Of a stretch of DNA of 43,065 nucleotides, positions 26,462-34,394 are shown in pieces. Made by a program: the position numbers and the translations under genes. Location of the stretch: NCBI GenBank assembly GCA_018063245.1, contig JAGPBS010000015.1, positions 1-43,065 on the forward strand, in the 5' to 3' direction. How positions within the stretch are numbered: position 1 is the stretch's first letter; every line of letters starts with the position of its first letter. This DNA comes from Alphaproteobacteria bacterium (GTDB taxonomy: Bacteria > Pseudomonadota > Alphaproteobacteria > JAGPBS01). Below the pieces are notes generated by a model, which was not told the DNA's origin, made no database searches, and saw only the letters and a list, made by a program, of their open reading frames with translations.

Positions 26462-27943
26462 TTGAGTTTAGTAGAGTATTTTAAAAAAATAAGCAAAGGT
26501 GAATTTCTTTTTTTAGCGTTTATATTCTTGTCAGTTTTTATGGTTGAAGGGTGGCTTGCTTATATTTGGAATGAAAAGGGTGTGTTTTCACAATATGATG
26601 TTCTTTTTAGTGCTGATATTCCTGCGTATATAGGATCATTTACTGTAAAAGAATACCCGCATTGGGTGAATTCTTTTCCGAATCATCCAATTGTTTTTTT
26701 CGTCCTGTTGATCGTTAGGTTTACAAATATGATAGTGGGTTTCTTTAATGTTTTTGATTCCCAAAAGACTTTATTTGTATTGGGTTTGTCAGTCATTCCT
26801 TTTGCATCAGCGCTTAAATTTAGTTTATTGTTTGTTGTTTTTCGTCTTTTAAAGTTTAGCTTTTTTCATGCTGTTTTTTTGGTTTTGTTGAGTGTGTTTA
26901 GTTTTAGTGCGTTGATTTTTGGATCGATACCCGAATCGTATGGTTTGACAGCGTTTTCATGTGTTTTGGTTTTATTGTTTTTTGTGTCTTATTCTTTTTC
27001 AAATAAATATTATGACTTTATAGGCCTTTGTTTTTCAGGTTCGGTTTTATTAATGGCGGCACCCACCAATCTTTTTTACTTAGGATTGTTGTATTTTTTC
27101 TTCAATTATTTCCAGCAGAAAAAAGGTGTGTTTATATCTGGGATGAAAGCTAGTATATTGTGCTTGAGTATATTATTTTTTACGAGCATTTTTTTGTTTT
27201 CATTCAATGAGTATCAAATATATGTAGTAACTAACCCGAATCTTGATAGGCAGAATATAAGGGTTGAAGATTTGATAAGACATGAAAAGGCCTATTATTA
27301 TACGAATGAAAGTCAAAATTATGCTCAGAGGTTTTTTCAATACGTGGTTAGAGGAGATAGTAAGAGTAATCATATTTATGGTCCCCCTGAAGAAATTGAT
27401 TCGCGTTCAGTTGCACAAAAAATGCAGTCTATTTTAGACTCTCCGCAATACCTTGCTCGCACCATCATACCTACAATGCCTGAAAGCGTAGAGTTTGGAT
27501 GTTGTTTTAGTTGTAACGTGATCAATATGAACTGTCCGTATAAACACACATTTGCTTATAAAGATAGTCAATCCTTCTCTTTGATTTTAGCATTGTCATT
27601 TTGCGCAGTATTTGTTTTGTGCGTGGGTGTGTATGCTTCTGTGCGTCAAAACAATATCTTAAAGATTATAGGCCTTTCTTCATTTTTTAACATCATATTT
27701 TACGTTTATGTATGTTCATTCATTGTGAATACCGTTGAGTTTTATTTGTATTCACAGCTTTGGCATATTTCATTGATTTTTTTAATAGCTGTATGCATTT
27801 TTTATTTTTCCTTTTTTGAGACGAAATTAGGAAAATTAACTCTGGTAGTCGTTGTTTTGCTGATGATCGTTGGTGATATACATGTTTTAAATAATATGTT
27901 TGATGAGTTAGATAGAGTTAGGATTGACTACGCGCAAAAATAG
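26462..27943 (+). CDS. GT-C-like polytopic membrane protein in a repeat-flanked insert
   Basis: This is a 493-residue protein with about eleven hydrophobic spans. Its first external loop carries LFSADIPAYIGSFT and then NHPIVFF, a layout (acidic residue, then HP before the next helix) seen in some uncharacterised GT-C glycosyltransferase-like membrane proteins. A loop near residues 345-365 has five Cys (CCFSC, VINMNC and so on), which could form disulfides or bind metal. The start is a TTG with AAAGGGAG eight bases upstream; the next Met is at 27 inside the first helix. Codon use looks even more T-rich than its neighbours. Perfect 38-bp direct repeats lie on both sides, suggesting arrival as a unit. 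Function unknown. Confidence 0.72.
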   Translation: MSLVEYFKKISKGEFLFLAFIFLSVFMVEGWLAYIWNEKGVFSQYDVLFSADIPAYIGSFTVKEYPHWVNSFPNHPIVFFVLLIVRFTNMIVGFFNVFDSQKTLFVLGLSVIPFASALKFSLLFVVFRLLKFSFFHAVFLVLLSVFSFSALIFGSIPESYGLTAFSCVLVLLFFVSYSFSNKYYDFIGLCFSGSVLLMAAPTNLFYLGLLYFFFNYFQQKKGVFISGMKASILCLSILFFTSIFLFSFNEYQIYVVTNPNLDRQNIRVEDLIRHEKAYYYTNESQNYAQRFFQYVVRGDSKSNHIYGPPEEIDSRSVAQKMQSILDSPQYLARTIIPTMPESVEFGCCFSCNVINMNCPYKHTFAYKDSQSFSLILALSFCAVFVLCVGVYASVRQNNILKIIGLSSFFNIIFYVYVCSFIVNTVEFYLYSQLWHISLIFLIAVCIFYFSFFETKLGKLTLVVVVLLMIVGDIHVLNNMFDELDRVRIDYAQK

Positions 27944-27948
27944 TACCA

Positions 27949-27986
27949 TTTTCTTTCTTTTTGTCATCTTTTTCAAAAACTGTTAT
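27949..27986. repeat. 38-bp direct repeat, copy 2 (upstream of nagA)
   Basis: This sequence is identical to 26292-26329 and begins six bases after the GT-C-like stop codon. This copy supplies most of the likely nagA promoter: TTGTCA inside the repeat, with the -10 box crossing its right edge. Confidence 0.95.
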
Positions 27987-27989
27987 GCT
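27961..27989 (+). promoter_or_regulatory. Likely nagA promoter overlapping the direct repeat
   Basis: TTGTCA (five of six consensus bases) and TATGCT are 17 bases apart, ending 26 bases before the nagA start. In copy 1 of the repeat the same -35 is followed by TATCGG, a poor -10, which suggests that this copy keeps the original arrangement. Confidence 0.5.
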
Positions 27990-28015
27990 ATTTTTGAAAT
28001 AAGAAAAGAGGCAAA

Positions 28016-29149
28016 GTGTCTAAAATTTATTTACAGAATTGTACGCGTTTTGATGGGCTTGAAATAAAGACTCCTGTGTCGTTGCTGCTTAATGAAAAGA
28101 AACGTATTCTTGAATTGGATCCGTCTGATTTGCCTTCTGATATCAAAAGACTTGATTGTTCTGATTTGATTGCGATTCCTGGATTTTTTGATCTGCAAGT
28201 GAATGGTGGAAAAGGGTATTTTTTCAATGAATTGCCTTCATTTGAAACAGCACAGCAAATACAAATGGCGCACCAAACTTTCGGAACGAAAGATATTCTC
28301 ATCACCTTTATTACAGATCACAAAGAGAAATGGGATCGCGTGCTTCAAGATTGGTCAAATTTGTCTTCATGGCCAAAAGGCATAGCCGGTCTTCATTTAG
28401 AAGGTCCCTTCCTATCCCCCAAAAAACCGGGTGTTCATTCTCCAAACTTGATCCGTAAAATGGATGAGGCTGATGTTCGTGCTTTGATCCAATTAAAAGA
28501 AAAGATTGGAGATGGGGTTTTATTGCTCACAGTTGCTCCAGAAGAGATCTCGCTTGGGGATGTTCAAAGGCTTGTTGACGCTGGAATCATCTTGTTTGCA
28601 GGGCATAGCAATGCAAATTTTGAAGAAGCAAGCGCTTTTTTTAAAGCAGGCGGTCATGGCGCAACACATCTTTATAATGCGATGTCTGGGCTATCAGCAC
28701 GAGAGCCTGGTCTTATTGGTGCGGTATTGAATAACTCTCGCGTCGCAACAACCATTATTGCTGACGGATATCATGTTCATGAAACCATGTTGGCTTTAGC
28801 AAAAGGTACAAGGCCAATTGATAAAATGATATTGGTGAGTGACGCCATGCCTTCAGCTGCCGGTGGGCCATCTGCTTTTACATTGCAAGGAAAAGAAATT
28901 CATACAGAATCTGGCCGTTCAGTGACAAAAGATGGTGTTTTGTCAGGGAGTGCAGTCACTTTGCTTGACTCAATTCGCTATGCACATTTTACTCTGGGAT
29001 GGTCTTTGGAGGATTGTTTTATGATGACTTATACTGCACCATGGTCAGTGATGGGCCGAGAAATAAAAGCATCAAGGCTTCAGGTTGGGGAGTCGTTTGA
29101 TGATTTCCTCATAAATCGCTCACTTGAGACTCTTGTTGAGTGGTTTTGA
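28016..29149 (+). CDS. nagA: N-acetylglucosamine-6-phosphate deacetylase
   Basis: NagA removes acetate from GlcNAc-6-P, feeding amino sugars recovered from cell wall or chitin into metabolism. The 377 residues show the amidohydrolase landmarks in order: DLQVNGG, HLEGPFLSPKKPGVH with the metal Glu, AGHSNAN, ATHLYNAMS, DGYHVHE, VSDAM with the catalytic Asp, and the C-terminal G-x-L-x-G-x-D segment changed to ASRLQVGESFDD. The start is a GTG with AGAGG about five bases upstream. No nagB or nagE is nearby, so it stands apart from the usual amino-sugar operon. The product could enter UDP-GlcNAc synthesis, the substrate pathway of MurA. Confidence 0.93.
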   Translation: MSKIYLQNCTRFDGLEIKTPVSLLLNEKKRILELDPSDLPSDIKRLDCSDLIAIPGFFDLQVNGGKGYFFNELPSFETAQQIQMAHQTFGTKDILITFITDHKEKWDRVLQDWSNLSSWPKGIAGLHLEGPFLSPKKPGVHSPNLIRKMDEADVRALIQLKEKIGDGVLLLTVAPEEISLGDVQRLVDAGIILFAGHSNANFEEASAFFKAGGHGATHLYNAMSGLSAREPGLIGAVLNNSRVATTIIADGYHVHETMLALAKGTRPIDKMILVSDAMPSAAGGPSAFTLQGKEIHTESGRSVTKDGVLSGSAVTLLDSIRYAHFTLGWSLEDCFMMTYTAPWSVMGREIKASRLQVGESFDDFLINRSLETLVEWF

Positions 29150-29262
29150 GTTGCATCATATTTCGTGCTGTTTTCTTTATCTTGTGAAATAAAATTGAAT
29201 ATGCTAGCCTTATTGCTTCTATTTGATAAATCTATGCCACTTAACAAGTTTGAGGTTTTAAA

Positions 29263-30249
29263 ATGGCCATGAAAAAAACAACACAATTTTTGATTATCGG
29301 CGGTGGGCCTGCTGGTTACACAGCAGCCATATATGCTGCGCGGGCGAATATGTCTCCTATATTGGTTCAGGGTATGCAGCCAGGTGGTCAGCTTATGATT
29401 ACAACAGATGTTGAAAATTATCCAGGCTTTGCTGAAGTGATTCAAGGGCCATTCCTGATGGATCAGATGGAAAAGCAAGCGCTTCATGTTGGAACTGAGA
29501 TGGTGCTTGATATTGTTGTAGATGTTGATTTTTCAGAAAAACCTTACAAAGCAAAATGTGAGAGCGGTCTTGTGATTCATGCAGATGCCATTTGCATTGC
29601 AACGGGAGCAAAGGCTCGCTGGCTTGGTTTAGAGAGTGAAGAGTTCTTCAAGGGATACGGTGTTTCAGCTTGTGCAACTTGTGATGGTTTCTTTTTTAGA
29701 GGAAAGCGTGTTGCAGTGATTGGTGGCGGAAATTCAGCATTAGAAGAGGCGCTTTATTTAACACATCATGCCAGTGAAGTGGTTTTGGTGCATCGTCGTG
29801 ATTCTTTCAGAGGGGAAAAAATTCTTTTTGATCGTGTGAAAGCCCATCCAAAGATTCGCATTGAATATAATCATGTCGTGGATGAAATTTTAGGGAGCAG
29901 AGGCACGCAGCCGGTTGATAAATATGTGAAAGCAGTTGCATTGAAACATGTTCAAACTGGTGATTTAAAAAATCTTGAGGTTGATGGGGTCTTTATTGCA
30001 ATCGGTCATGATCCGGCAACAGAGGTTTTCAAAGGAAAAGTTGAGATGGATGGGGAAGGGTATATTTTAACCAAGCCAGATTCAACAGCGACGAACATCC
30101 CGGGTGTTTTTGCCGCAGGCGATGTCAAGGATAAGGTTTTCAGACAAGCTGTAACGGCTGCGGGTATGGGCTGCATGTCTGCTCTTGAGGCTGAGAAATA
30201 CTTGGCTACGATGGCAGAGTCTAAATCTAAAATCTCAAATGTCGCTTAG
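29263..30249 (+). CDS. trxB: Thioredoxin reductase (NADPH)
   Basis: TrxB passes electrons from NADPH through FAD to thioredoxin. The FAD-binding GGGPAGYTAAIYAARA is at residues 13-28, the redox pair C137-A-T-C140 lies in GVSACATCDGFFF, the NADPH site is GGGNSALEEALYL, and the C-terminal FAD motif is GVFAAGDVKDK followed by RQAVTAAGMGCMSAL. The length of 328 matches low-molecular-weight TrxB. The start is ATGGCC; the annotated thioredoxin partner is not in the window. Confidence 0.97.
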   Translation: MAMKKTTQFLIIGGGPAGYTAAIYAARANMSPILVQGMQPGGQLMITTDVENYPGFAEVIQGPFLMDQMEKQALHVGTEMVLDIVVDVDFSEKPYKAKCESGLVIHADAICIATGAKARWLGLESEEFFKGYGVSACATCDGFFFRGKRVAVIGGGNSALEEALYLTHHASEVVLVHRRDSFRGEKILFDRVKAHPKIRIEYNHVVDEILGSRGTQPVDKYVKAVALKHVQTGDLKNLEVDGVFIAIGHDPATEVFKGKVEMDGEGYILTKPDSTATNIPGVFAAGDVKDKVFRQAVTAAGMGCMSALEAEKYLATMAESKSKISNVA

Positions 30250-30281
30250 GCGAATTAGAACGTTTTTAAACAAAGGATATA

Positions 30282-31262
30282 ATGAGTATGGTCACTCGAT
30301 CTAAAATTACAAGCGTTGGTTCTTATTTGCCACCTAAGGTTGTCACGAACTATGATTTAGAAAAAATCGTTGATACGTCACACGATTGGATTGTTCAGAG
30401 AACAGGCATAGAGCAGCGATATTTGGCTGAAGATGATGTGTTGACATCTGATTTGGCAATAGAAGCAGCGCGGAAATGTTTGTCAAAAGCCTCTATTGGC
30501 ATTGAAGATATTGATATGATTATTGTTGCGACCACAACGCCGGATCGGACATTCCCGGCGACAGCAACAAGAGTACAGGCTCAGTTAGGGATGGAACGTG
30601 GTTGTGCGTTCGATGTTCAAGCTGTTTGTGCCGGCTTTATCTATGGGCTCTCAATTGCGGATCAGTTTATTAAATCGGGTTCAGCCAAACACATTATGGT
30701 GATTGGCGCTGAGACCTTCTCACGCATTTTAGATTGGAACGACAGACGTACTTGTGTTTTGTTTGGCGATGGTGCCGGAGCTGTTATTCTTTCAGCTTTT
30801 GAAGATTCAGGTGATGTTCAAACAGAAGGGATTCTCTCAACTCACCTATTTTCTGATGGTCGATATATAGATATTCTCTGTGCCGATGGTGGGCCTTCAT
30901 TGAATCGTTCTTCAGGCGTCACAACTATGGTAGGACAAGAGGTTTTCAAAAGTGCCGTTAAGGCTATGAGTGATTCTGTTTTTCAAGCCCTTGAAAAGAA
31001 TAAATTGAGTGTATCTGACATTGACTGGTTTATTCCGCACCAAGCAAACTCACGTATTCTAGAGGCCGTTGGGAAAAGAATAGGCCTTGATGAGAAAAAC
31101 TTGATTTCAACAGTCTCATTCCATGCAAACACGTCAGCGGCTTCAATTCCGCTCGCCTTAGACTATGCTGTTTCTGAAGGGCATGTAAAGAAAGGGCAGC
31201 TGGTTGCCTTATCTGCATTTGGGGCAGGGCTTTCTTGGGGATCTTCCCTCTTGCGTTGGTAA
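30282..31262 (+). CDS. fabH: 3-oxoacyl-ACP synthase III (KAS III)
   Basis: FabH starts fatty-acid synthesis by condensing acetyl-CoA with malonyl-ACP. The catalytic triad is Cys116 (QAVCAGF), His253 (IPHQAN) and Asn283 (HANTSAAS). GDGAGAV and the C-terminal ALSAFGAGLSWG match the family, and the length is normal at 326. The usual upstream partner plsX is absent, but ihfA follows 63 bases downstream, as is common in alphaproteobacteria. Confidence 0.97.
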   Translation: MSMVTRSKITSVGSYLPPKVVTNYDLEKIVDTSHDWIVQRTGIEQRYLAEDDVLTSDLAIEAARKCLSKASIGIEDIDMIIVATTTPDRTFPATATRVQAQLGMERGCAFDVQAVCAGFIYGLSIADQFIKSGSAKHIMVIGAETFSRILDWNDRRTCVLFGDGAGAVILSAFEDSGDVQTEGILSTHLFSDGRYIDILCADGGPSLNRSSGVTTMVGQEVFKSAVKAMSDSVFQALEKNKLSVSDIDWFIPHQANSRILEAVGKRIGLDEKNLISTVSFHANTSAASIPLALDYAVSEGHVKKGQLVALSAFGAGLSWGSSLLRW

Positions 31263-31278
31263 AAAAAATAGGTATACT
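31251..31278 (+). promoter_or_regulatory. Possible ihfA promoter at the fabH end
   Basis: TATACT, five of six -10 consensus bases, lies 16 bases after TTGCGT, a weak -35 inside the last fabH codons. It is 47 bases before the ihfA ATG, so ihfA can be expressed separately from fabH. Confidence 0.4.
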
Positions 31279-31325
31279 GGGTTTCTTAATTCAAAATTTA
31301 ACAGTTCATAAAGAAGGATAGAAAA

Positions 31326-31610
31326 ATGCACACACTCACAAAAGATGAAATAGCGAACAAAATTTTTGAAGAGATTGGGCTGTCAAAGACTGATGCGATG
31401 AAAGTGATTGGTCAGGTTTTAGACTTGGTCGGTGATGCACTTAAAAATGGCGAGACAGTTAAGATTCCTGCATTTGCTTCCTTCAATGTATTGACTAAAA
31501 GCGAACGCGTTGGCCGTAACCCAAAAACAGGCGAAGAAGTTAAAATCACACCGCGCCGTGTTGTGAGCTTCCGCTCAAGCAGAATGCTGAGAGAAGGCCT
31601 AAACGCTTAG
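31326..31610 (+). CDS. ihfA: Integration host factor subunit alpha
   Basis: This 94-residue DNA-bending protein of the HU/IHF family has the helical N-terminus MHTLTKDEIANKIFEEIGLS, the beta-arm RVGRNPKTGEEVKITPRRVV with the intercalating Pro, and FRSSRMLREGLN at the end. Placement behind fabH supports the alpha subunit over HU. The partner IhfB is not in the window. AAGGA lies seven bases before the ATG, and a hairpin terminator follows the stop. A MerR regulator often found next to ihfA in alphaproteobacteria is missing here. Confidence 0.9.
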   Translation: MHTLTKDEIANKIFEEIGLSKTDAMKVIGQVLDLVGDALKNGETVKIPAFASFNVLTKSERVGRNPKTGEEVKITPRRVVSFRSSRMLREGLNA

Positions 31611-31631
31611 AGATTAAGATTGCTTCTGTTC

Positions 31632-31669
31632 AAATTAGGCTCTTCTACTTCAAGAGGGCCTAATTTTTT
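31632..31669 (+). terminator. Intrinsic terminator after ihfA
   Basis: AAATTAGGCTCTT pairs with a downstream complement that has a two-base GG bulge, over a CTACTTC loop. The right arm ends in a TTTTTT run. Confidence 0.8.
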
Positions 31670-31777
31670 AGTATTGTTTTTAATTTAGTATTGATTTTAT
31701 AATAAAGCTATGATTTAATCAATTTTATTACAATAATTTGTAAGATAAACAGACAATATATTTACAGGAGTATTTTA

Positions 31778-33103
31778 ATGTCGCACGTGTTACTACGGCC
31801 AGTCGTTCCAAATGAAACAGCAATTCAAAGTCCAATAAGCGGTGAATCAAAATTTATCAAAGCACATGCTTATGATATTGAGTTTAAAATGCCTTTTACG
31901 CTCAATAAAAGATCAGGGGCGGTTAATTTAGAGTTTCAAGGTTTAGAATTGGTTGAACAGAAAAAGATTTTTAACCGGAGTGTTCTATTTGTTGAAAATC
32001 TGAATGAAATTCCTCAAGACATTACGCGGAATATTTTCAAGGCGATGTCTTTGCTAGTTCCACAAGAGCAATTACCGGATGATCTAAGTTTAGAGCGTAG
32101 AAACCAACATCAATACTCACCCTCTGAGAGTTTAACAATTTTACGCAATCTAAGAAATAATCGAGCATTAGATATTTTTTTTCATCCGATCATTGAAACT
32201 TTGGAAGCAATCTTATATCAAAGTAGTGCCGATGGTATTGCAAATGATAATAAAAGAGCGTTTATTCTCTTTAAGTTGGCCGCAGATAAAGGCTATGCAG
32301 TAGCTCAGTCTATTCTAGGAACGATGTATTACAGTGGTGATGGTGTTAAGCAAAATTTGGTTGAAGCCGCTCGTTATTTCAATCTTGCAGTAGCTCAAGA
32401 TGATGCAAATGCTCAATATAACCTTGGAGCCATGTATCACGCTGGTGAGGGAGTTGAACAGAATTTATCAGAGGCATTTCGTTTGGTTAAGCTCGCAGCG
32501 GCTCAAGGTGATGTACAAGCGCAATATATGATTGGTACAATGTATCAAACGGGTAGGGGTGTTAAAAGAGATTTTCGTAAAGCGGCTCGTTATTATAAAA
32601 AGGCAGCGGATCGAGGTTATGTAACAGCTCAATACAATCTTGGAACCATGTATTATAATGGCAAAGGTTATAAAAAAAATATGAATGAAGCGGCTCGTTA
32701 CTTTAAATTAGCCGCGGATCAGGGATATGATCTAGCCATCCAAAATCTTAAGGTTATGTACAGGAATAAGCAAGTAGTTGACCCATCTCTATCTGAAAAT
32801 GTTCCGCGTATTAAATTGGCTGCAGATGCTGGAAATGTTGAAGCTCAATTTGTCCTTGGTACAATGTATCAAACAGGTAGGGGTGTTAAGTCAAGTTTGA
32901 TGGAGGCTGTTCGTTACCTTCAGTTAGCTGCAGATCAAGGACACACAGAGGCATTATTTGCGCTTATTGGTTTGTATAGACGAAAAGGCAATCCCACTGG
33001 GGCAAGTCCAGAGTTGATTTCTCATTATTCTAGATTAGTTGCAACTCAGATGGATAGGGTTGCGCAAGATAATATTGAAAGTCTGTTGCGTCAGTTCAAG
33101 TAA
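31778..33103 (+). CDS. Sel1-repeat protein
   Basis: This 441-residue soluble protein has an N-terminal 130 residues that I do not recognise, followed by six to seven Sel1-like repeats of about 36 residues. Each has the pattern A-x-x-x-L-G-x-M-Y-x-x-G-x-G-V-x-x-x-x-x-x-A (for example LGTMYYSGDGVKQNLVEAAR, LGAMYHAGEGVEQNLSEAFR). One repeat (about 325-350) has decayed to LKVMYRNKQVV. Sel1 repeats mediate protein contacts, and in Legionella, Coxiella and other intracellular bacteria such proteins act in host entry or trafficking. No signal peptide is visible. AGGAG lies eight bases upstream of the ATG. The gene stands alone between the ihfA terminator and bamD and is an effector candidate by family only. 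Confidence 0.85.
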   Translation: MSHVLLRPVVPNETAIQSPISGESKFIKAHAYDIEFKMPFTLNKRSGAVNLEFQGLELVEQKKIFNRSVLFVENLNEIPQDITRNIFKAMSLLVPQEQLPDDLSLERRNQHQYSPSESLTILRNLRNNRALDIFFHPIIETLEAILYQSSADGIANDNKRAFILFKLAADKGYAVAQSILGTMYYSGDGVKQNLVEAARYFNLAVAQDDANAQYNLGAMYHAGEGVEQNLSEAFRLVKLAAAQGDVQAQYMIGTMYQTGRGVKRDFRKAARYYKKAADRGYVTAQYNLGTMYYNGKGYKKNMNEAARYFKLAADQGYDLAIQNLKVMYRNKQVVDPSLSENVPRIKLAADAGNVEAQFVLGTMYQTGRGVKSSLMEAVRYLQLAADQGHTEALFALIGLYRRKGNPTGASPELISHYSRLVATQMDRVAQDNIESLLRQFK

Positions 33104-33156
33104 GTATAGATCAATCTTAACCCAATAGAATTTTAATATCTCCATTTCGGCTAAGT

Positions 33157-33354
33157 CTATTTCGTCGCCGCTTCCTGCATTTTCATTGTAACGAGATTGT
33201 TTTGCTTAAGGGTTTTCATTGCCTTTAATTCGCTGAGTGTTTTTTCGAGGATCGCATATTCTTTCGCGTCCTCACGGTCAGTCACGCTCATATAACTAAG
33301 CTTAATCTCAATTAAATCAATGATCATATTGATGGATTTGACGGATAATGACAT
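33157..33354 (-). CDS. Small conserved alphaproteobacterial-type protein, function unknown
   Basis: This 65-residue, mainly helical, charged protein (MSLSVKSINMIIDLIEIKLS, then YMSVTDREDAKEYAILEKTL) has a D-R-E-D followed by AILE pattern that I recall from short uncharacterised proteins of other alphaproteobacteria. GGGAG lies six bases before its ATG, a strong ribosome-binding site that supports real translation. It stands alone, opposite to its neighbours, before bamD. Confidence 0.65.
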   Translation of the reverse strand: MSLSVKSINMIIDLIEIKLSYMSVTDREDAKEYAILEKTLSELKAMKTLKQNNLVTMKMQEAATK

Positions 33355-33557
33355 GTTGATCTCCCTTTCTATTGTTTTTCTTAAGTGACGCCCTATGGTT
33401 TAATTATAATAAAATTTGAAGTAAATTACAATATAATTTTTCAAATAATTTAAATTGCAGTGTTTAGTGCAGGGGATGGCATTTTTCACTATCTTCTTCT
33501 TAGATCTCTTGGTATAAATCAAGGGGTGGTATAACATCTTAGAAGGATCAGATAAAA

Positions 33558-34376
33558 ATGAAAAACGGCTTTCGATATTTCGGAAAAATTGTTCTTTGTC
33601 TCTCGCTATTAAGCGCTTTAGCGGCCTGTAAAGAAGATGAGATCTATATTGAAAAACCGGTTGATCAAATTTACGCTCAAGCTAAAGCAGCAATGGATGC
33701 TGATAATTTTAATGAGGCCGCAAAGATTTTTGAAGAGGTTGAGCGTCACCATCCTTATTCAAGCTGGGCAACAAAAGCACGATTAATGGCAGCCTACTGT
33801 TATTATGAGGCTTTAAAATATGATGATGCGATAGTATCACTTGATAGTTTTATTCAGATGCACCCAGGTCATAAAGACATTGCCTATGCTTACTATCTGA
33901 AAGGCCTTAGCTATTACGAGCAAATTGCGGATGTGCGTCGGGATCAATCCCTCACAGAGCGCGCTCATGAAGCTTTTGAAGAATTAGTTGAAAAATTTCC
34001 TGATAGCACTTATGCAAAAGATGCAAGTTTAAAGCTTGCCTTATTAAAGGATCACTTGGCAGGAAAGGAAATGGCAATCGGTCGTTTCTACTTAAAACAA
34101 GGTTATTATCAATCAGCCATTACACGTTTCCAGCAGGTCATTGTGAAATATCAAACAACAAGCCATACGCCAGAGGCTCTTCATCGTTTGGTTGAAGCCT
34201 ATGTTTCAGTTGGTCTTTTTGATGAGGCTGAATCAGTTGCCGCTGTTTTAGGGTATAACTTTCCGGGTAGTGAATGGTATGAGGACTCATATGCATTGTT
34301 AAGAGAAACAGACCATGTTCCGCGTGAAAATGATCGTTCTTGGATCTCTAGGGCATGGAAATCTTTGGTAAAATAA
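33558..34376 (+). CDS. bamD: Outer membrane assembly lipoprotein BamD
   Basis: BamD is the essential lipoprotein of the BAM complex that inserts beta-barrel proteins into the outer membrane. A lipoprotein signal with lipobox LAAC ends at Cys24. Five TPR units follow, with the family-typical EVERHHPYSSWATKARLMAA, the SFIQMHPGHKDIAYAYYLKG segment and the KAEMAIGRFYL-like region (KEMAIGRFYLKQGYY). Length is normal at 272. recN starts 18 bases after its stop, as usual in alphaproteobacteria; lpxC, which often precedes bamD, is not here. AAGGA precedes the ATG. Confidence 0.96.
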   Translation: MKNGFRYFGKIVLCLSLLSALAACKEDEIYIEKPVDQIYAQAKAAMDADNFNEAAKIFEEVERHHPYSSWATKARLMAAYCYYEALKYDDAIVSLDSFIQMHPGHKDIAYAYYLKGLSYYEQIADVRRDQSLTERAHEAFEELVEKFPDSTYAKDASLKLALLKDHLAGKEMAIGRFYLKQGYYQSAITRFQQVIVKYQTTSHTPEALHRLVEAYVSVGLFDEAESVAAVLGYNFPGSEWYEDSYALLRETDHVPRENDRSWISRAWKSLVK

Positions 34377-34394
34377 GATACGAGGTTAATCGGA

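Noticed and set aside
26292-27986. Classical insertion sequence around the GT-C-like gene
   Set aside because: Direct repeats are present but there is no transposase and no terminal inverted repeat, so I report repeats and an insertion hypothesis only.
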